Assembly (NCBI GenBank): GCA_036796975.1
Contig: DAIRBY010000001.1
Coordinates: 1-64,000, forward strand
Length of the DNA stretch: 64,000 bases
From: UBA8190 sp003453695
Lineage (GTDB): Bacteria; Actinomycetota; Acidimicrobiia; Acidimicrobiales; UBA8190
Direction: 5' to 3'
Positions 34,050 through 42,681 of the stretch are shown here, piece after piece. A program made the position numbers and the translations under genes. A model generated the notes under the pieces. It was not told the origin of the DNA, made no database searches, and saw nothing but the letters and a program-made list of their open reading frames with translations. Position 1 is the first letter of the stretch; each line of letters opens with the position of its first letter.

Positions 34050-34892
34050 TCAGCGAGGTGGCCGCTGCACCCGCTCGAGGGTCCGTTCGATGGCGCGTCC
34101 CAGCGCTCGAGGGGCGTCGCGGGCCGGGAAGTGCCCGACACCGGCCAGCGTGACCAACTCGGCGCCGGGCACCTGGGCGGCGAGCGCCGCCGAGGCGGCG
34201 GGGGGCACGACGACGTCCCACGTCCCGGTGACGACAGCGGTGGGTACCGTCACCGCCGACACCGCTGCCGCCACGTCGTCGATCTCGGCGACGAGGCTGC
34301 GTTGCTCGGCCACGAACGTCCGCCACATGCGCACGCCCGATCGGGACAGCTCGGCGCCGTAGCGCTCGTCGGGAAGAGTGGCCCGCAGCCGCTCGGCCAG
34401 CGTCCCGCTCATGCGCGTCGACAGTGTCCGCATCCGGGGCAGGAGGCGCCCCACGGTGAACAGGCCTGCCGCGCTCAACAGCTCACCGATCGCCGGCAAC
34501 GCCAACATGTGATCGAACCCGTTCACGCAGTCCGCCAGCCCGACGGCTGAGACCAGGACCAGACCGGACACCACCTCGGGACGCCGCGCCGCCATGAGCA
34601 GGGCGATCCCCCCGCCGTAGCTGTGCCCGACCACCACCGCCGGGGCCGCGGCGCGGGCCACCAGCAGGTCGGCCAGCATCTGGGCGTTCCCCGCCATCGA
34701 GGCGGGCCCCACCGTGCTCGTGCTGTATCCGGGGCGGTTCACGACGAGCAGGCGCGGGCTCGTCCTTCCCCCGTCGACGACGTCGACGACGGGGTCCCAG
34801 TCGGCAGCACTGCCCGGCTGGCCGTGCACGAGGAGCACCGGTGCACCGGCGCCCCGCTCAGCGGCGAGCAGGCTCTCCCAGCTCGGGGTCAT
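34050..34892 (-). CDS. Alpha/beta hydrolase
   Basis: A 280-aa hydrolase of the alpha/beta fold. The oxyanion loop is VLLVHGQPGSAADWDP, the nucleophile Ser is in VVVGHSYGGGIAL, the acid is likely in VVTGTWDVVVPP, and the His is in GVGHFPARDAP. A cap domain lies between. Substrate unknown. The ATG at 34892 lies 35 bases inside the upstream histidine-kinase gene, so they share a transcript. Confidence 0.85.
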   Translation of the reverse strand: MTPSWESLLAAERGAGAPVLLVHGQPGSAADWDPVVDVVDGGRTSPRLLVVNRPGYSTSTVGPASMAGNAQMLADLLVARAAAPAVVVGHSYGGGIALLMAARRPEVVSGLVLVSAVGLADCVNGFDHMLALPAIGELLSAAGLFTVGRLLPRMRTLSTRMSGTLAERLRATLPDERYGAELSRSGVRMWRTFVAEQRSLVAEIDDVAAAVSAVTVPTAVVTGTWDVVVPPAASAALAAQVPGAELVTLAGVGHFPARDAPRALGRAIERTLERVQRPPR

Positions 34893-36549
34893 GGCCGGCC
34901 ATGGTGCCACTGGGCGCCGGCGGAGCGGCTGATGGCCCGAGGGGCAGCTCGACCACGAACTCCGCCCCGCCCCCGGCGCCGGGCCGGGCATAGGCACGGC
35001 CTCCATGGGCGGTGGCGAGGGCCGAGACGATCGACAGGCCGAGCCCGGTGCCGGGGCGGCCTCGCGCTCGCTCACCCCGGTAGAAGCGGTCGAACACGTG
35101 GGCGGCTTCGTCGGGGGTGAGGCCCGGGCCTTGGTCGGTCACCACCAGCACGGCATGGCCGTTGCTCCGGCCCACGTCCACCTGCACGGAGGTCCCGGCC
35201 GGGGTGTGCACCGAGGCGTTGTGCAACAGGTTGTCGGCCACCTGCCGCAGGCGCCCGGCGTCGCCCGTCACCATGACCGGCTGCCGGGCGGACAGGGTGA
35301 CCGGGTGGGCGGGGTCGGCGGCGCGGGCCGCGTCCACTGCCTCGGTCACGACGCCCGCCAAGTCGACGGGGGCCTCCTCGACGGGGCGACCCTGGTCCAA
35401 GCGGGCCAGGAGCAGCAGGTCGTCGACCAGCACGCCCATGCGGGTGGCTTCGTGCTCGATGCGCTCGGCGGCGCGCCGCCGGCCGGCTTCGTCGTCGAGC
35501 GCCCCCTTGCGAAGGAGCTCGGCATAGCCTCGGATCGACGTGAGCGGCGTGCGCAGCTCGTGCGAGGCGTCGGCGACGAAGCGGCGCAGCCGGCTTTCCG
35601 ACGCAGTGCGCTCGGAGAAGGCCGCTTCGATCTGGCTGAGCATGCCGTTCAGCGCCGCCCCGAGGCGGCCCACCTCACTGCGATCGTCGCTGCGCCGGAT
35701 GCGGCGGCGCAGATCGCCGCCGGCGATCCCCCGGGCGGTGTCGGTCATGTCGTCGAGGGGCCGCAGGCCGAGGCGCACCGTCCACAGGGTCAGGCCGAGC
35801 ATGATGAGCACGACGACACCCGAGACGATGATCTCCACCCGGGTGAGCGACGAGAGTGTCTGGTCGGTGGGGGCGATGGGGCTGGCCGTGACGAGGGTCC
35901 CACCGGGCAGGGCCAGCGCTTCGCTCAGGTAGTACCCCGACCGCTTGCCGCGGGCGCCCAGGGTGAAGGTGGGCTGGTTGGGGACATACGGGCCGTGGCT
36001 GGTGCCGAAGTGGGGCACCGGTGCCGCCTCGTTGACCGGGATGGACTTGGGGACGAGCGGCGCCGGGTCCTGCTGTTGGGCCGAGCCCGACGGGCGCCGG
36101 AACACCACCTGCCCGGCGTGGTCCAGGATCTCGACATAGACGTCGGGGCTGACCCGGTCGGCCAGCACGATGGGGTTGAGGCGGCCGGATCTCGGCACGG
36201 TGCCCACGGCGGCTGCCGCCTGAGCAGCGGGGATGCTGCTCGACACCGGGGCCGGGGACGCAGGCCCCACGGCGCCGTTCTCGAGCCCGGGAGGGGTGGT
36301 GGCGGGAAGGGCCAGCTGGAGCAGCCACGCCTCGGGGTGCTGGGCGACGGACCGGTCCCCACTGGAGACGGCACGGAGGTAGACGGTGTCGACGTAGGTG
36401 TAGACCTGGGTCTGCGCCACGTCGTTCTGCTCGTCCAGTCGTCCGTACAGGTAGGAGCGCAGGAACGACAGGGTCACCACGTCGGTCACCACCACGGCGA
36501 CCACGAGCAGCACCAACATGCCCGCCACCAGCCGACGGCGCAGGGACAC
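34858..36549 (-). CDS. Sensor histidine kinase
   Basis: A 563-aa membrane kinase. The first helix (VAGMLVLLVVAVVVTDVVTLSFL) and a second around residue 240 bound a long extracytoplasmic sensor of about 210 residues rich in Pro and Ala. HAMP follows (VRLGLRPLDDMTDTARGIAG), then HisKA with DASHELRTPLTS, N box NLLHNASVHTP, DQGPGLT and GTGLGLSIV. The C-terminus has a Pro/Ala tail. GTG start with AGGA upstream, eight bases after the regulator gene. Confidence 0.93.
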   Translation of the reverse strand: MSLRRRLVAGMLVLLVVAVVVTDVVTLSFLRSYLYGRLDEQNDVAQTQVYTYVDTVYLRAVSSGDRSVAQHPEAWLLQLALPATTPPGLENGAVGPASPAPVSSSIPAAQAAAAVGTVPRSGRLNPIVLADRVSPDVYVEILDHAGQVVFRRPSGSAQQQDPAPLVPKSIPVNEAAPVPHFGTSHGPYVPNQPTFTLGARGKRSGYYLSEALALPGGTLVTASPIAPTDQTLSSLTRVEIIVSGVVVLIMLGLTLWTVRLGLRPLDDMTDTARGIAGGDLRRRIRRSDDRSEVGRLGAALNGMLSQIEAAFSERTASESRLRRFVADASHELRTPLTSIRGYAELLRKGALDDEAGRRRAAERIEHEATRMGVLVDDLLLLARLDQGRPVEEAPVDLAGVVTEAVDAARAADPAHPVTLSARQPVMVTGDAGRLRQVADNLLHNASVHTPAGTSVQVDVGRSNGHAVLVVTDQGPGLTPDEAAHVFDRFYRGERARGRPGTGLGLSIVSALATAHGGRAYARPGAGGGAEFVVELPLGPSAAPPAPSGTMAGHDPELGEPARR

Positions 36550-36557
36550 GGCGCTTC

Positions 36558-37262
36558 CTACTCCGGCTCTCCCGCCGGGAGCCGGAGGCTGTATCCCACG
36601 CCGCGCACGGTGTGCAGCAGGGGCGGGTCGAAGCAGTCGACCTTCTTGCGCAGGTAGCTGATGTACGTCTCGACGATGCTGGGGTCGCCGTCGAAGTCGT
36701 ACGGCCACACATGGTCGACGATGTCCGACTTGGACAGCACGCGCCGGGCATTGGAGAGCAGATAGTGCAGCAGGTTGAACTCGGTGGCGGTGAGGTCGAT
36801 GAGCAGGCCCTGACGCCATGCCTCGTGGGTCTCCTCGTCCATGACGAGATCGGCGTAGGAGAGCCGGCCGTTGTCGGACAGTGCCGGCGTCCCGGTCCGG
36901 CGCAGGACGGCGTGAATGCGCGCCACCAGTTCGTCCAGGCTGAAGGGCTTGGTCACGTAGTCGTCGGCTCCCAGGCTGAACCCCTGCACCTTGTCCTCGG
37001 TGGCGTCGCGGGCGGTGAGGAACAGCACGGGGATACCCACCCCGTCCGCCCGCAGGCGGCGGCACACCTCTGTGCCCTCCATGTCGGGGAGCATCACGTC
37101 GAGGAGGACGATGTCGTGTCCGGACCCGACCGTCGCCTTGGCGAGCGCCCCGGCCCCGCTGTCGGCCACCTCGACCTCGAAGCCCTCGTGGCGAAGGGCG
37201 GCAGCCAGGAGGTCGGTGATGTAGGGCTCGTCGTCCACGACCAGGATGCGCGGCGAACGCAT
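36558..37262 (-). CDS. OmpR/PhoB-family response regulator
   Basis: A 234-aa regulator for the kinase that follows. The receiver has VVDDEPY, the phospho-Asp in IVLLDVMLPDMEG, FLTARDA and YVTKPFSLDELV. The winged helix ends IVETYISYLRKKVDCF and LLHTVRGVGYSLRLP. The DNA-binding domain resembles mycobacterial PhoP and TrcR types, but orthology cannot be settled here. Confidence 0.94.
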   Translation of the reverse strand: MRSPRILVVDDEPYITDLLAAALRHEGFEVEVADSGAGALAKATVGSGHDIVLLDVMLPDMEGTEVCRRLRADGVGIPVLFLTARDATEDKVQGFSLGADDYVTKPFSLDELVARIHAVLRRTGTPALSDNGRLSYADLVMDEETHEAWRQGLLIDLTATEFNLLHYLLSNARRVLSKSDIVDHVWPYDFDGDPSIVETYISYLRKKVDCFDPPLLHTVRGVGYSLRLPAGEPE

Positions 37263-37300
37263 CGGCCCATGATCGCAGACGACGGTGCACGTCCACCCGC

Positions 37301-37323
37301 CGGCCCGCTCTGGAGGCGGGCCG
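37301..37323 (-). terminator. Hairpin terminator after the mannosyltransferase gene
   Basis: CGGCCCGC-(7 bases)-GCGGGCCG, a perfect 8-bp stem that starts seven bases past the mannosyltransferase stop. It has no U tract. It separates that gene from the response-regulator operon downstream. Confidence 0.55.
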
Positions 37324-37329
37324 TAGCGT

Positions 37330-38070
37330 CTACCGTCGGCCGGCTCCGAGGCGGGCGGCGGACCGCACCAGGCGCTTGAGGCCCCACCACGTGACCAGGA
37401 TCAGCGCCTCGACGACGATGTGGGCCGACATCTTGGACTTGCCCGCCACGCGGTCCACGAACCGGATGGGCACCTCCACCACCCGACCTCCGTGGGAGAG
37501 CACCTCGTAGACCATCTCGATCTGGAACCCGTATCCATCGGCGCGGATGCGGTCCAGGTCCAGGCGCCGCAGGATGTCGGCGCCATAGGCCCGGAAGCCG
37601 GACGTGGAGTCGGTGACGTGCAGTCCGAGCAGCGCCGAGGCGTAGCGGTTGCCACCCTCGGACAGCAGCCGTCGATGCCAGGCCCAATTGGGGATCGACC
37701 CGCCCGGGACGTAGCGGGACCCGATCGAGAGATCGGCGTCGTCGTCGAGCGGCTCCACCAAGGCGGGCAAGGCGTCGGGGTCGTGGGAGAAGTCGGCGTC
37801 CATCTCGACCATGGCCTCGAAACCCCGTTCCAGCCCCCAGGCGAAGCCGGCCCGGTAGGCACTGCCCAAGCCGGCCTTGCCGGGACGGCGGAGGACATCG
37901 GTGGCCCCGAGCTCCTTGCCCGCCCGTTCGGCGATGTCGGCCGTGCCGTCCGGGCTCCCGTCGTCGACGACGAGGATCCCGGCCTCGGGCATGGCGCGGC
38001 GGATGTGCTCCAGGACGCGACCGATGTTCTCAGCCTCGTTGTAGGTGGGCAGGACGACGAGGACGCGCAC
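37330..38070 (-). CDS. Polyprenol-phosphate mannosyltransferase
   Basis: GT2-family enzyme moving mannose (or a related hexose) from GDP-sugar to a polyprenyl phosphate for use outside the membrane. The 246-aa protein shows LPTYNEAENIGRVLEHI, the nucleotide-binding VVDDGSPDGTADIAE, the catalytic-type EMDADFSHDPDALP, STSGFRAY and FVDRVAGKSKMS. It matches the soluble domain of mycobacterial Ppm1 and DPM1. The Lnt-like membrane domain fused in some actinobacteria is absent. Three bases separate it from the AI-2E-type gene. Confidence 0.9.
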   Translation of the reverse strand: MRVLVVLPTYNEAENIGRVLEHIRRAMPEAGILVVDDGSPDGTADIAERAGKELGATDVLRRPGKAGLGSAYRAGFAWGLERGFEAMVEMDADFSHDPDALPALVEPLDDDADLSIGSRYVPGGSIPNWAWHRRLLSEGGNRYASALLGLHVTDSTSGFRAYGADILRRLDLDRIRADGYGFQIEMVYEVLSHGGRVVEVPIRFVDRVAGKSKMSAHIVVEALILVTWWGLKRLVRSAARLGAGRR

Positions 38071-38073
38071 GAC

Positions 38074-39249
38074 TCAGGCCACCGGCAGCGTCGACTCGCT
38101 CCGGCCCGCCACCTCTGCCGCCGTGCCGAGCTCGGTGATGGGGGCGGTGGCCTGCCACAGCTCGCGCAACAGCACCTGGACGGACCCGGCCACGGGGATG
38201 GCGAGGAGCGTGCCCACGAATCCGCCGAAGAAGCCGCCGATGAAGTACCCGACGTTGGCTCCCACCAGGATGGCCAGCAACACCCACAACGGATTGATCC
38301 GGACGGTACGGCTCATCACGATGGGATTGAGCACGTGGTTCTCGACCTGGGTGTAGACGAGGAAGACCACGAGCGTCACGATGCCCCCGGTCAGTCCCTT
38401 GTCGATGGCGGCGAAGAGCACGGTGGGGATGCCGGCCAGGGCCCCGCCGATCATGGGCAAGAAGTCGACGAGCGCCACCCACAGGGCCCACAGGACGGCG
38501 AACTGCACCCCGAGCAGCGCCAGGGTGACGAACACCACCACACCGGCCACGACCGAGGTGATGAAGTTCCCGAGCATGTAGCCGGTCACCGAGCGGGTCA
38601 CCTCGCCGGCGACCCTGGTCACCGTGGCCTTGCGGTCGTCGCTCATGAAGCGCATGACCCCCCTGCGCATCTTCGGGGCTTCGAGCAGCATGAGCAGCAC
38701 CAGCACGAAGATCGTGAACAGGGAGATGAGGAGCGACACGGCGCCCTTGCCCACCGAGAGGGCCGGCTTGGAGAGATCCTTGGCGAAGCTCGACAGCTTG
38801 GGGGCGAGGTTCTTCTGCACCCAGTGCTGCACGTGGTACTTGTGCACGAGATGCCCGATCCAGCCCTTGCCGTGCTCCGCCTGGTTGACGTACTTGGGCA
38901 GGTTGTCGGCGAGGTGGGTGATGGCGTTCACGAGGGGATACCCGAAGGCGAAGGCCAGGCCGGCGAAGGCGAAGATGGCGCCTGCGGTGACGACGGCCAC
39001 GGCATAGCCCCGGCGCCGCAAGCGCCGCTCGAGGAAGACCACGGCCGGGTCGAGGAGCAGGGCGATGAAGCCGGCCACCACCAGGAGCAGGACAATGTCG
39101 CGCAGCTTGTAGATGAGGCGGCCGGCCAGGTACACGACCACCACCACCGCCACGGTGGTGAGGATGGTGGCGAGCGGGATCCCCCGAGCCGCAGCTGCCT
39201 CAACCAGCCGGGCGCGACGGCTGTCCGGGGCCGCGGGCTGGTCCGACAC
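38074..39249 (-). CDS. AI-2E-family transporter-like permease
   Basis: Membrane protein of the AI-2E/PerM family, whose members export autoinducer or act as ion antiporters; function cannot be assigned from sequence. Paired N-terminal helices (TILTTVAVVVVVYLAGRLI and LLLVVAGFIALLLDPAVVFLERRLRRRG), a long amphipathic cytoplasmic region, then LLISLFTIFVLVLLMLLEAPK and a C-terminal half with VVFLVYTQVENHVLNPIVMSR, the family signature. GTG 39249 is chosen; a TTG two codons earlier is possible. Confidence 0.88.
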   Translation of the reverse strand: MSDQPAAPDSRRARLVEAAAARGIPLATILTTVAVVVVVYLAGRLIYKLRDIVLLLVVAGFIALLLDPAVVFLERRLRRRGYAVAVVTAGAIFAFAGLAFAFGYPLVNAITHLADNLPKYVNQAEHGKGWIGHLVHKYHVQHWVQKNLAPKLSSFAKDLSKPALSVGKGAVSLLISLFTIFVLVLLMLLEAPKMRRGVMRFMSDDRKATVTRVAGEVTRSVTGYMLGNFITSVVAGVVVFVTLALLGVQFAVLWALWVALVDFLPMIGGALAGIPTVLFAAIDKGLTGGIVTLVVFLVYTQVENHVLNPIVMSRTVRINPLWVLLAILVGANVGYFIGGFFGGFVGTLLAIPVAGSVQVLLRELWQATAPITELGTAAEVAGRSESTLPVA

Positions 39250-39298
39250 GGCCAAAGCATGGCAGGTTCACCTGCTGTTCACGTGCCAGCATGAACTC

Positions 39299-40489
39299 GT
39301 GTCGAGGGTTCCGGACCGTGCGCCGACACGCCTGCGCATCCCCAAGCAGGTTCGCTGGACGCTCAGCGCCTTCCTCCTGGCGCTGGTGGTCCTGTACCTC
39401 GTCATCCCCCAGCTCGAAGGTGCCGGCAAGTCCCTCTACCTCTTGGGCAGGGTCAACGTCGCCTACCTCCTTCTCGGTTTCGGGCTCGAATTCGCCTCCC
39501 TGCTCGCCTACGCCCAGCTGACCTACACGGTCCTTCCCAAGGGAGGGCCGTCGCGCGGGCAGCTCCTGCGCATCAACACCTCGAGCCTGGCGCTCACCCA
39601 CGTCATCCCCGGCGGGACGGCGGCCGGCGCCGGCCTCACCTACCGCCTCCTCGGCGACTTCGAGGTGGAGGGAGCCGATGCCGCCTTCGGGCTCGCCATG
39701 CAGGGGGTGGGCTCGGCGGTGGTGCTCAACCTGCTGCTGTGGGTGGCCCTGGTGGTGTCGATCTTCCGCCGGGGTTACAACCCCCTCTACGGCATCGCCG
39801 CCGGGGTGGGGGTACTGCTCATGGCCGCCTTCGGCGGGGTGATCATCCTCCTGCTCCGGGGCCGGCACCACGCCGTGGAGATCGTGCGCCGGGTGGGGAA
39901 CTACGTCCCCTTCGTGAGTGGGGACGCCCTGGCGGCGGCCGTGGAGCGCATCGCCGAGCGGCTCCGGGCCTTCCTCGACGACCGGGAGCTGTTGGTGCGG
40001 GCGCTGGTGTGGGCCGCCGCCAACTGGCTCCTCGACGCCGCCTCGTTGTGGGTCTTCGTCTTCGCCTTCGGCAAGGTCATCCCGCCCGACGGGCTCCTCG
40101 TCGCCTACGGGCTGGCCAACGTCCTGGCCGTCATCCCCATCACGCCCGGGGGGCTCGGGATCGTCGAAGGTGTGCTGATCCCGACCCTGGTGGGATTCGG
40201 CGCCAGCAAACAGGTCGCCACCCTCGGGGTCCTCTCCTGGCGGCTCGTCAACTTCTGGCTGCCCATCCCGGCCGGCTTCGGCACCTACCTGTCGCTTCGC
40301 ATCGGCGAAGGGGGTTGGCGGCGCCGGGTGGAGGACGCCCGCCAGGAGGCGTTGCACCCGGTGGCCGCTCCCGGGACGCCGGACGTGCCGGCGCTGTCCG
40401 GCGCCTCTCCGTCCGGCGCCGACCCCGAGAACCGTTCCACCTCGGACAGCGAACCCGAGCCACGTCCGGACCGGTCGGCGGCACGCTGA
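39299..40489 (+). CDS. Flippase-like / UPF0104 family membrane protein
   Basis: Relative of the membrane domain of lysylphosphatidylglycerol synthase (MprF), a group tied to lipid flipping. About eight helices (LSAFLLALVVLYLVIP, VAYLLLGFGLEFASLLAYAQ and others) with the signatures LALTHVIPGGTAAGAGLTYRLL and VIPITPGGLGIVEGVLIP. The C-terminal 60 residues are a soluble Pro/Ser/Glu-rich tail. No aminoacyl-transferase domain. GTG start, 49 bases from the divergent AI-2E-type gene. About 396 aa. Confidence 0.87.
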   Translation: MSRVPDRAPTRLRIPKQVRWTLSAFLLALVVLYLVIPQLEGAGKSLYLLGRVNVAYLLLGFGLEFASLLAYAQLTYTVLPKGGPSRGQLLRINTSSLALTHVIPGGTAAGAGLTYRLLGDFEVEGADAAFGLAMQGVGSAVVLNLLLWVALVVSIFRRGYNPLYGIAAGVGVLLMAAFGGVIILLLRGRHHAVEIVRRVGNYVPFVSGDALAAAVERIAERLRAFLDDRELLVRALVWAAANWLLDAASLWVFVFAFGKVIPPDGLLVAYGLANVLAVIPITPGGLGIVEGVLIPTLVGFGASKQVATLGVLSWRLVNFWLPIPAGFGTYLSLRIGEGGWRRRVEDARQEALHPVAAPGTPDVPALSGASPSGADPENRSTSDSEPEPRPDRSAAR

Positions 40490-40529
40490 GGCAGACGCGC
40501 TGAGGCAAAATGGTCGGGCGAGGGGGGCG

Positions 40530-42623
40530 ATGATCGACACTGGGGTGGGGACGGCGCGCCTCCCCGCCGGGAAGGCTGCGCCCCGGGCCCGGATGCCCGG
40601 GCTCGACGGGCTACGGGGGCTGGCCGTCGCCGGCGTCGTGGCCTACCACCTGGGCGCGCCCGGCCTGGGCGGCGGCTACCTGGGCGTCGACCTGTTCTTC
40701 GTCCTGTCCGGGTTCCTCATCACCGGCTTGCTGCTCGAGCACCGGGACGGCCACGGCCGGTTTGCCCTGGCCGCCTTCTGGGGCCGTCGTGCCCGGCGGC
40801 TCCTGCCGGCGTTGCTGGCGCTGCTCCTGGTGCTGAGCGCCGCCGCCGCCGTCGGTGCCCTTTCGGGCGTGACCGACCGGGGCGCCTTCCGCGACGACGT
40901 GCTGGCCACCTTGGGATACGTGGCCAACTGGCACCAGCTCGTGGCCGGCCAGTCCTACTTCGCCCAGTTCGCCGCCCCGTCCCCTCTGGCCCACGCCTGG
41001 TCGCTCGGCATCGAGGAGCAGTTCTACCTCCTGTGGCCGCTGGGCCTGGCGGGATTGCTGTGGGCGGCGGGTCGATTGGCCCGCCGGGGCCGGCCGGGAC
41101 AGCAGCGCCGGGTCCTTCTGGCCGTGACCGCCGGCGCCGCCGTGGCCTCGGCCGCCTGGATGGCGTGGTTGGCGGCGCACGGGGCGTCCGCCGACCGCCT
41201 GTACTACGGGACCGACACCCGGGCCTTCGATCTCCTGGCCGGAGGGGCGCTGGCCGTCGCCCTGTGGGGACGCCAGGAGCGCAGGGCCGGAGCCCGCCTC
41301 CGGGGCGGGGCGGGGGTGGCCGGCTTCGTGGTGCTGGCCACGGTGTGGGCCTGGGCCGGCCGGTCCCAGGGCCCCACGCCTTCTCGATGGATGTTCGAGG
41401 GAGGCATGGCCCTGGCCGCGCTGGCCGCCCTGGCGGTGGTGGCCGACGCCGCCGGGGCCAGGCCCGGGCCGCTCGCCCGGCTGCTCGCCGCCGCTCCGCT
41501 CCGCTTCCTCGGCCGGGTGTCCTACGCCCTCTACCTGTGGCACTGGCCGGTGATGACCCAGCTCACCGCCGAGCGCACCGGGCTGCACGGGGCCGCCCTG
41601 GCGGGGGCCCGCCTGGGCCTCATGGGGGTCGTCGCCGTGGCGAGCACCCTGCTCCTCGAGGAGCCCGTGCGCCGCCGGCGCCGCACCGGCGGTGCCGGCA
41701 TCCGACGAGGTGCCCTGGCTCCGGCCGCCTTCGCCGGGGCCGCCGCCGTGGCCGTCCTGGCCGCCCTTCCCTCCACAGCCGCCGCTGCCGCCGCCGGGCC
41801 GGCTCCGGCAAGTGCCACCAGCGTGGCCGGGGCCGGCGGCCTGGCCCGTGAGACTCCGCTGGCCGCGTCCGAGCTGGCGGGTGCCTCGGCCCTGCGTCCG
41901 CTGCGGGTGACGCTCCTCGGCGACTCGGTCATGCGGGCCCAGGCGCCGGCGGTCACGGCCGCCCTTCAGTCGACGGGCGCCGCCGTGGTGACCGACATGG
42001 CCTATCCGGGCTGGGGCCTGGCCAACGACCCGGGTTGGCCGTCGGGGGTACCGGCCATGCTCCGGCGGACCCGGGCCCAGGTGGTGGTGGCCACCTGGAG
42101 CTGGGACGGCGACTGGGCGCTGTCGGATCCGGCCGGATACCGCGCCGCCCTGGATCGTTTCGTGGCCACGCTGCTCGACCCGCCCGGCGCCACAGGCGTG
42201 CAGGCGGTGGTGCTCGAGCAGTTCCCTCCCTTGGGCCCGCTCCCGCAGGCGAGCGGCGGCCCGGCCGGCCAGGCCCGGCGGGTGGCGGGCGTGTCGGCAT
42301 GGAACTCGGCGGCCGCCTCCATGCCGGCGCGCTTCCCGGGACGGGTCCTATACCTGCCCCTGGCCGGAGCCGTGGAGAGCCACGGGCGCTACGCGTCGTG
42401 GCTGCCAGCCGGGCAGGCCGGGCGCTGGGTCAGGGTGCGCTCGGTGGACGCCACCCACTTCTGCCCGGCCGGGGCGGCGCGCTACGCCGCGGCCCTGCTG
42501 GCCGACCTCCGGACCGAGCTCCCCCTGCCTCCTGCCGGCGCATGGTGGTCCGCTTCGTGGGGCCGGGACCGCGTGTACGACACGCCCGCCGGGGCCTGTC
42601 CCGCCACCGGGCATCCCGCCTGA
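40530..42623 (+). CDS. OafA/YrhL-type acyltransferase with SGNH domain
   Basis: Membrane O-acyltransferase (697 aa) for cell-surface polymers or lipids. The N-terminal acyltransferase-3 domain (about 20-385) has ten or more helices and the motif DGLRGLAVAGVVAYHLG with its catalytic His, then GVDLFFVLSGFLITGLLL and SLGIEEQFYLLWPL. A Pro/Ala linker leads to an extracytoplasmic SGNH domain with the Ser in LLGDSVMRAQAP and the His in DATHFCPAGAARYA. It lies 40 bases after the flippase-like gene, in the same direction. Confidence 0.92.
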   Translation: MIDTGVGTARLPAGKAAPRARMPGLDGLRGLAVAGVVAYHLGAPGLGGGYLGVDLFFVLSGFLITGLLLEHRDGHGRFALAAFWGRRARRLLPALLALLLVLSAAAAVGALSGVTDRGAFRDDVLATLGYVANWHQLVAGQSYFAQFAAPSPLAHAWSLGIEEQFYLLWPLGLAGLLWAAGRLARRGRPGQQRRVLLAVTAGAAVASAAWMAWLAAHGASADRLYYGTDTRAFDLLAGGALAVALWGRQERRAGARLRGGAGVAGFVVLATVWAWAGRSQGPTPSRWMFEGGMALAALAALAVVADAAGARPGPLARLLAAAPLRFLGRVSYALYLWHWPVMTQLTAERTGLHGAALAGARLGLMGVVAVASTLLLEEPVRRRRRTGGAGIRRGALAPAAFAGAAAVAVLAALPSTAAAAAAGPAPASATSVAGAGGLARETPLAASELAGASALRPLRVTLLGDSVMRAQAPAVTAALQSTGAAVVTDMAYPGWGLANDPGWPSGVPAMLRRTRAQVVVATWSWDGDWALSDPAGYRAALDRFVATLLDPPGATGVQAVVLEQFPPLGPLPQASGGPAGQARRVAGVSAWNSAAASMPARFPGRVLYLPLAGAVESHGRYASWLPAGQAGRWVRVRSVDATHFCPAGAARYAAALLADLRTELPLPPAGAWWSASWGRDRVYDTPAGACPATGHPA

Positions 42624-42681
42624 CCCGGCGTCTCCTCCTCGGCCGAGGCGCCTCAGCCCTGGCCGGGGCGACGGAGATCCG

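Noticed and set aside
36558..37262. Calling the second response regulator MtrA, PhoP or TrcR
   Set aside because: The winged helix resembles several of these, and orthology cannot be decided without a phylogeny.
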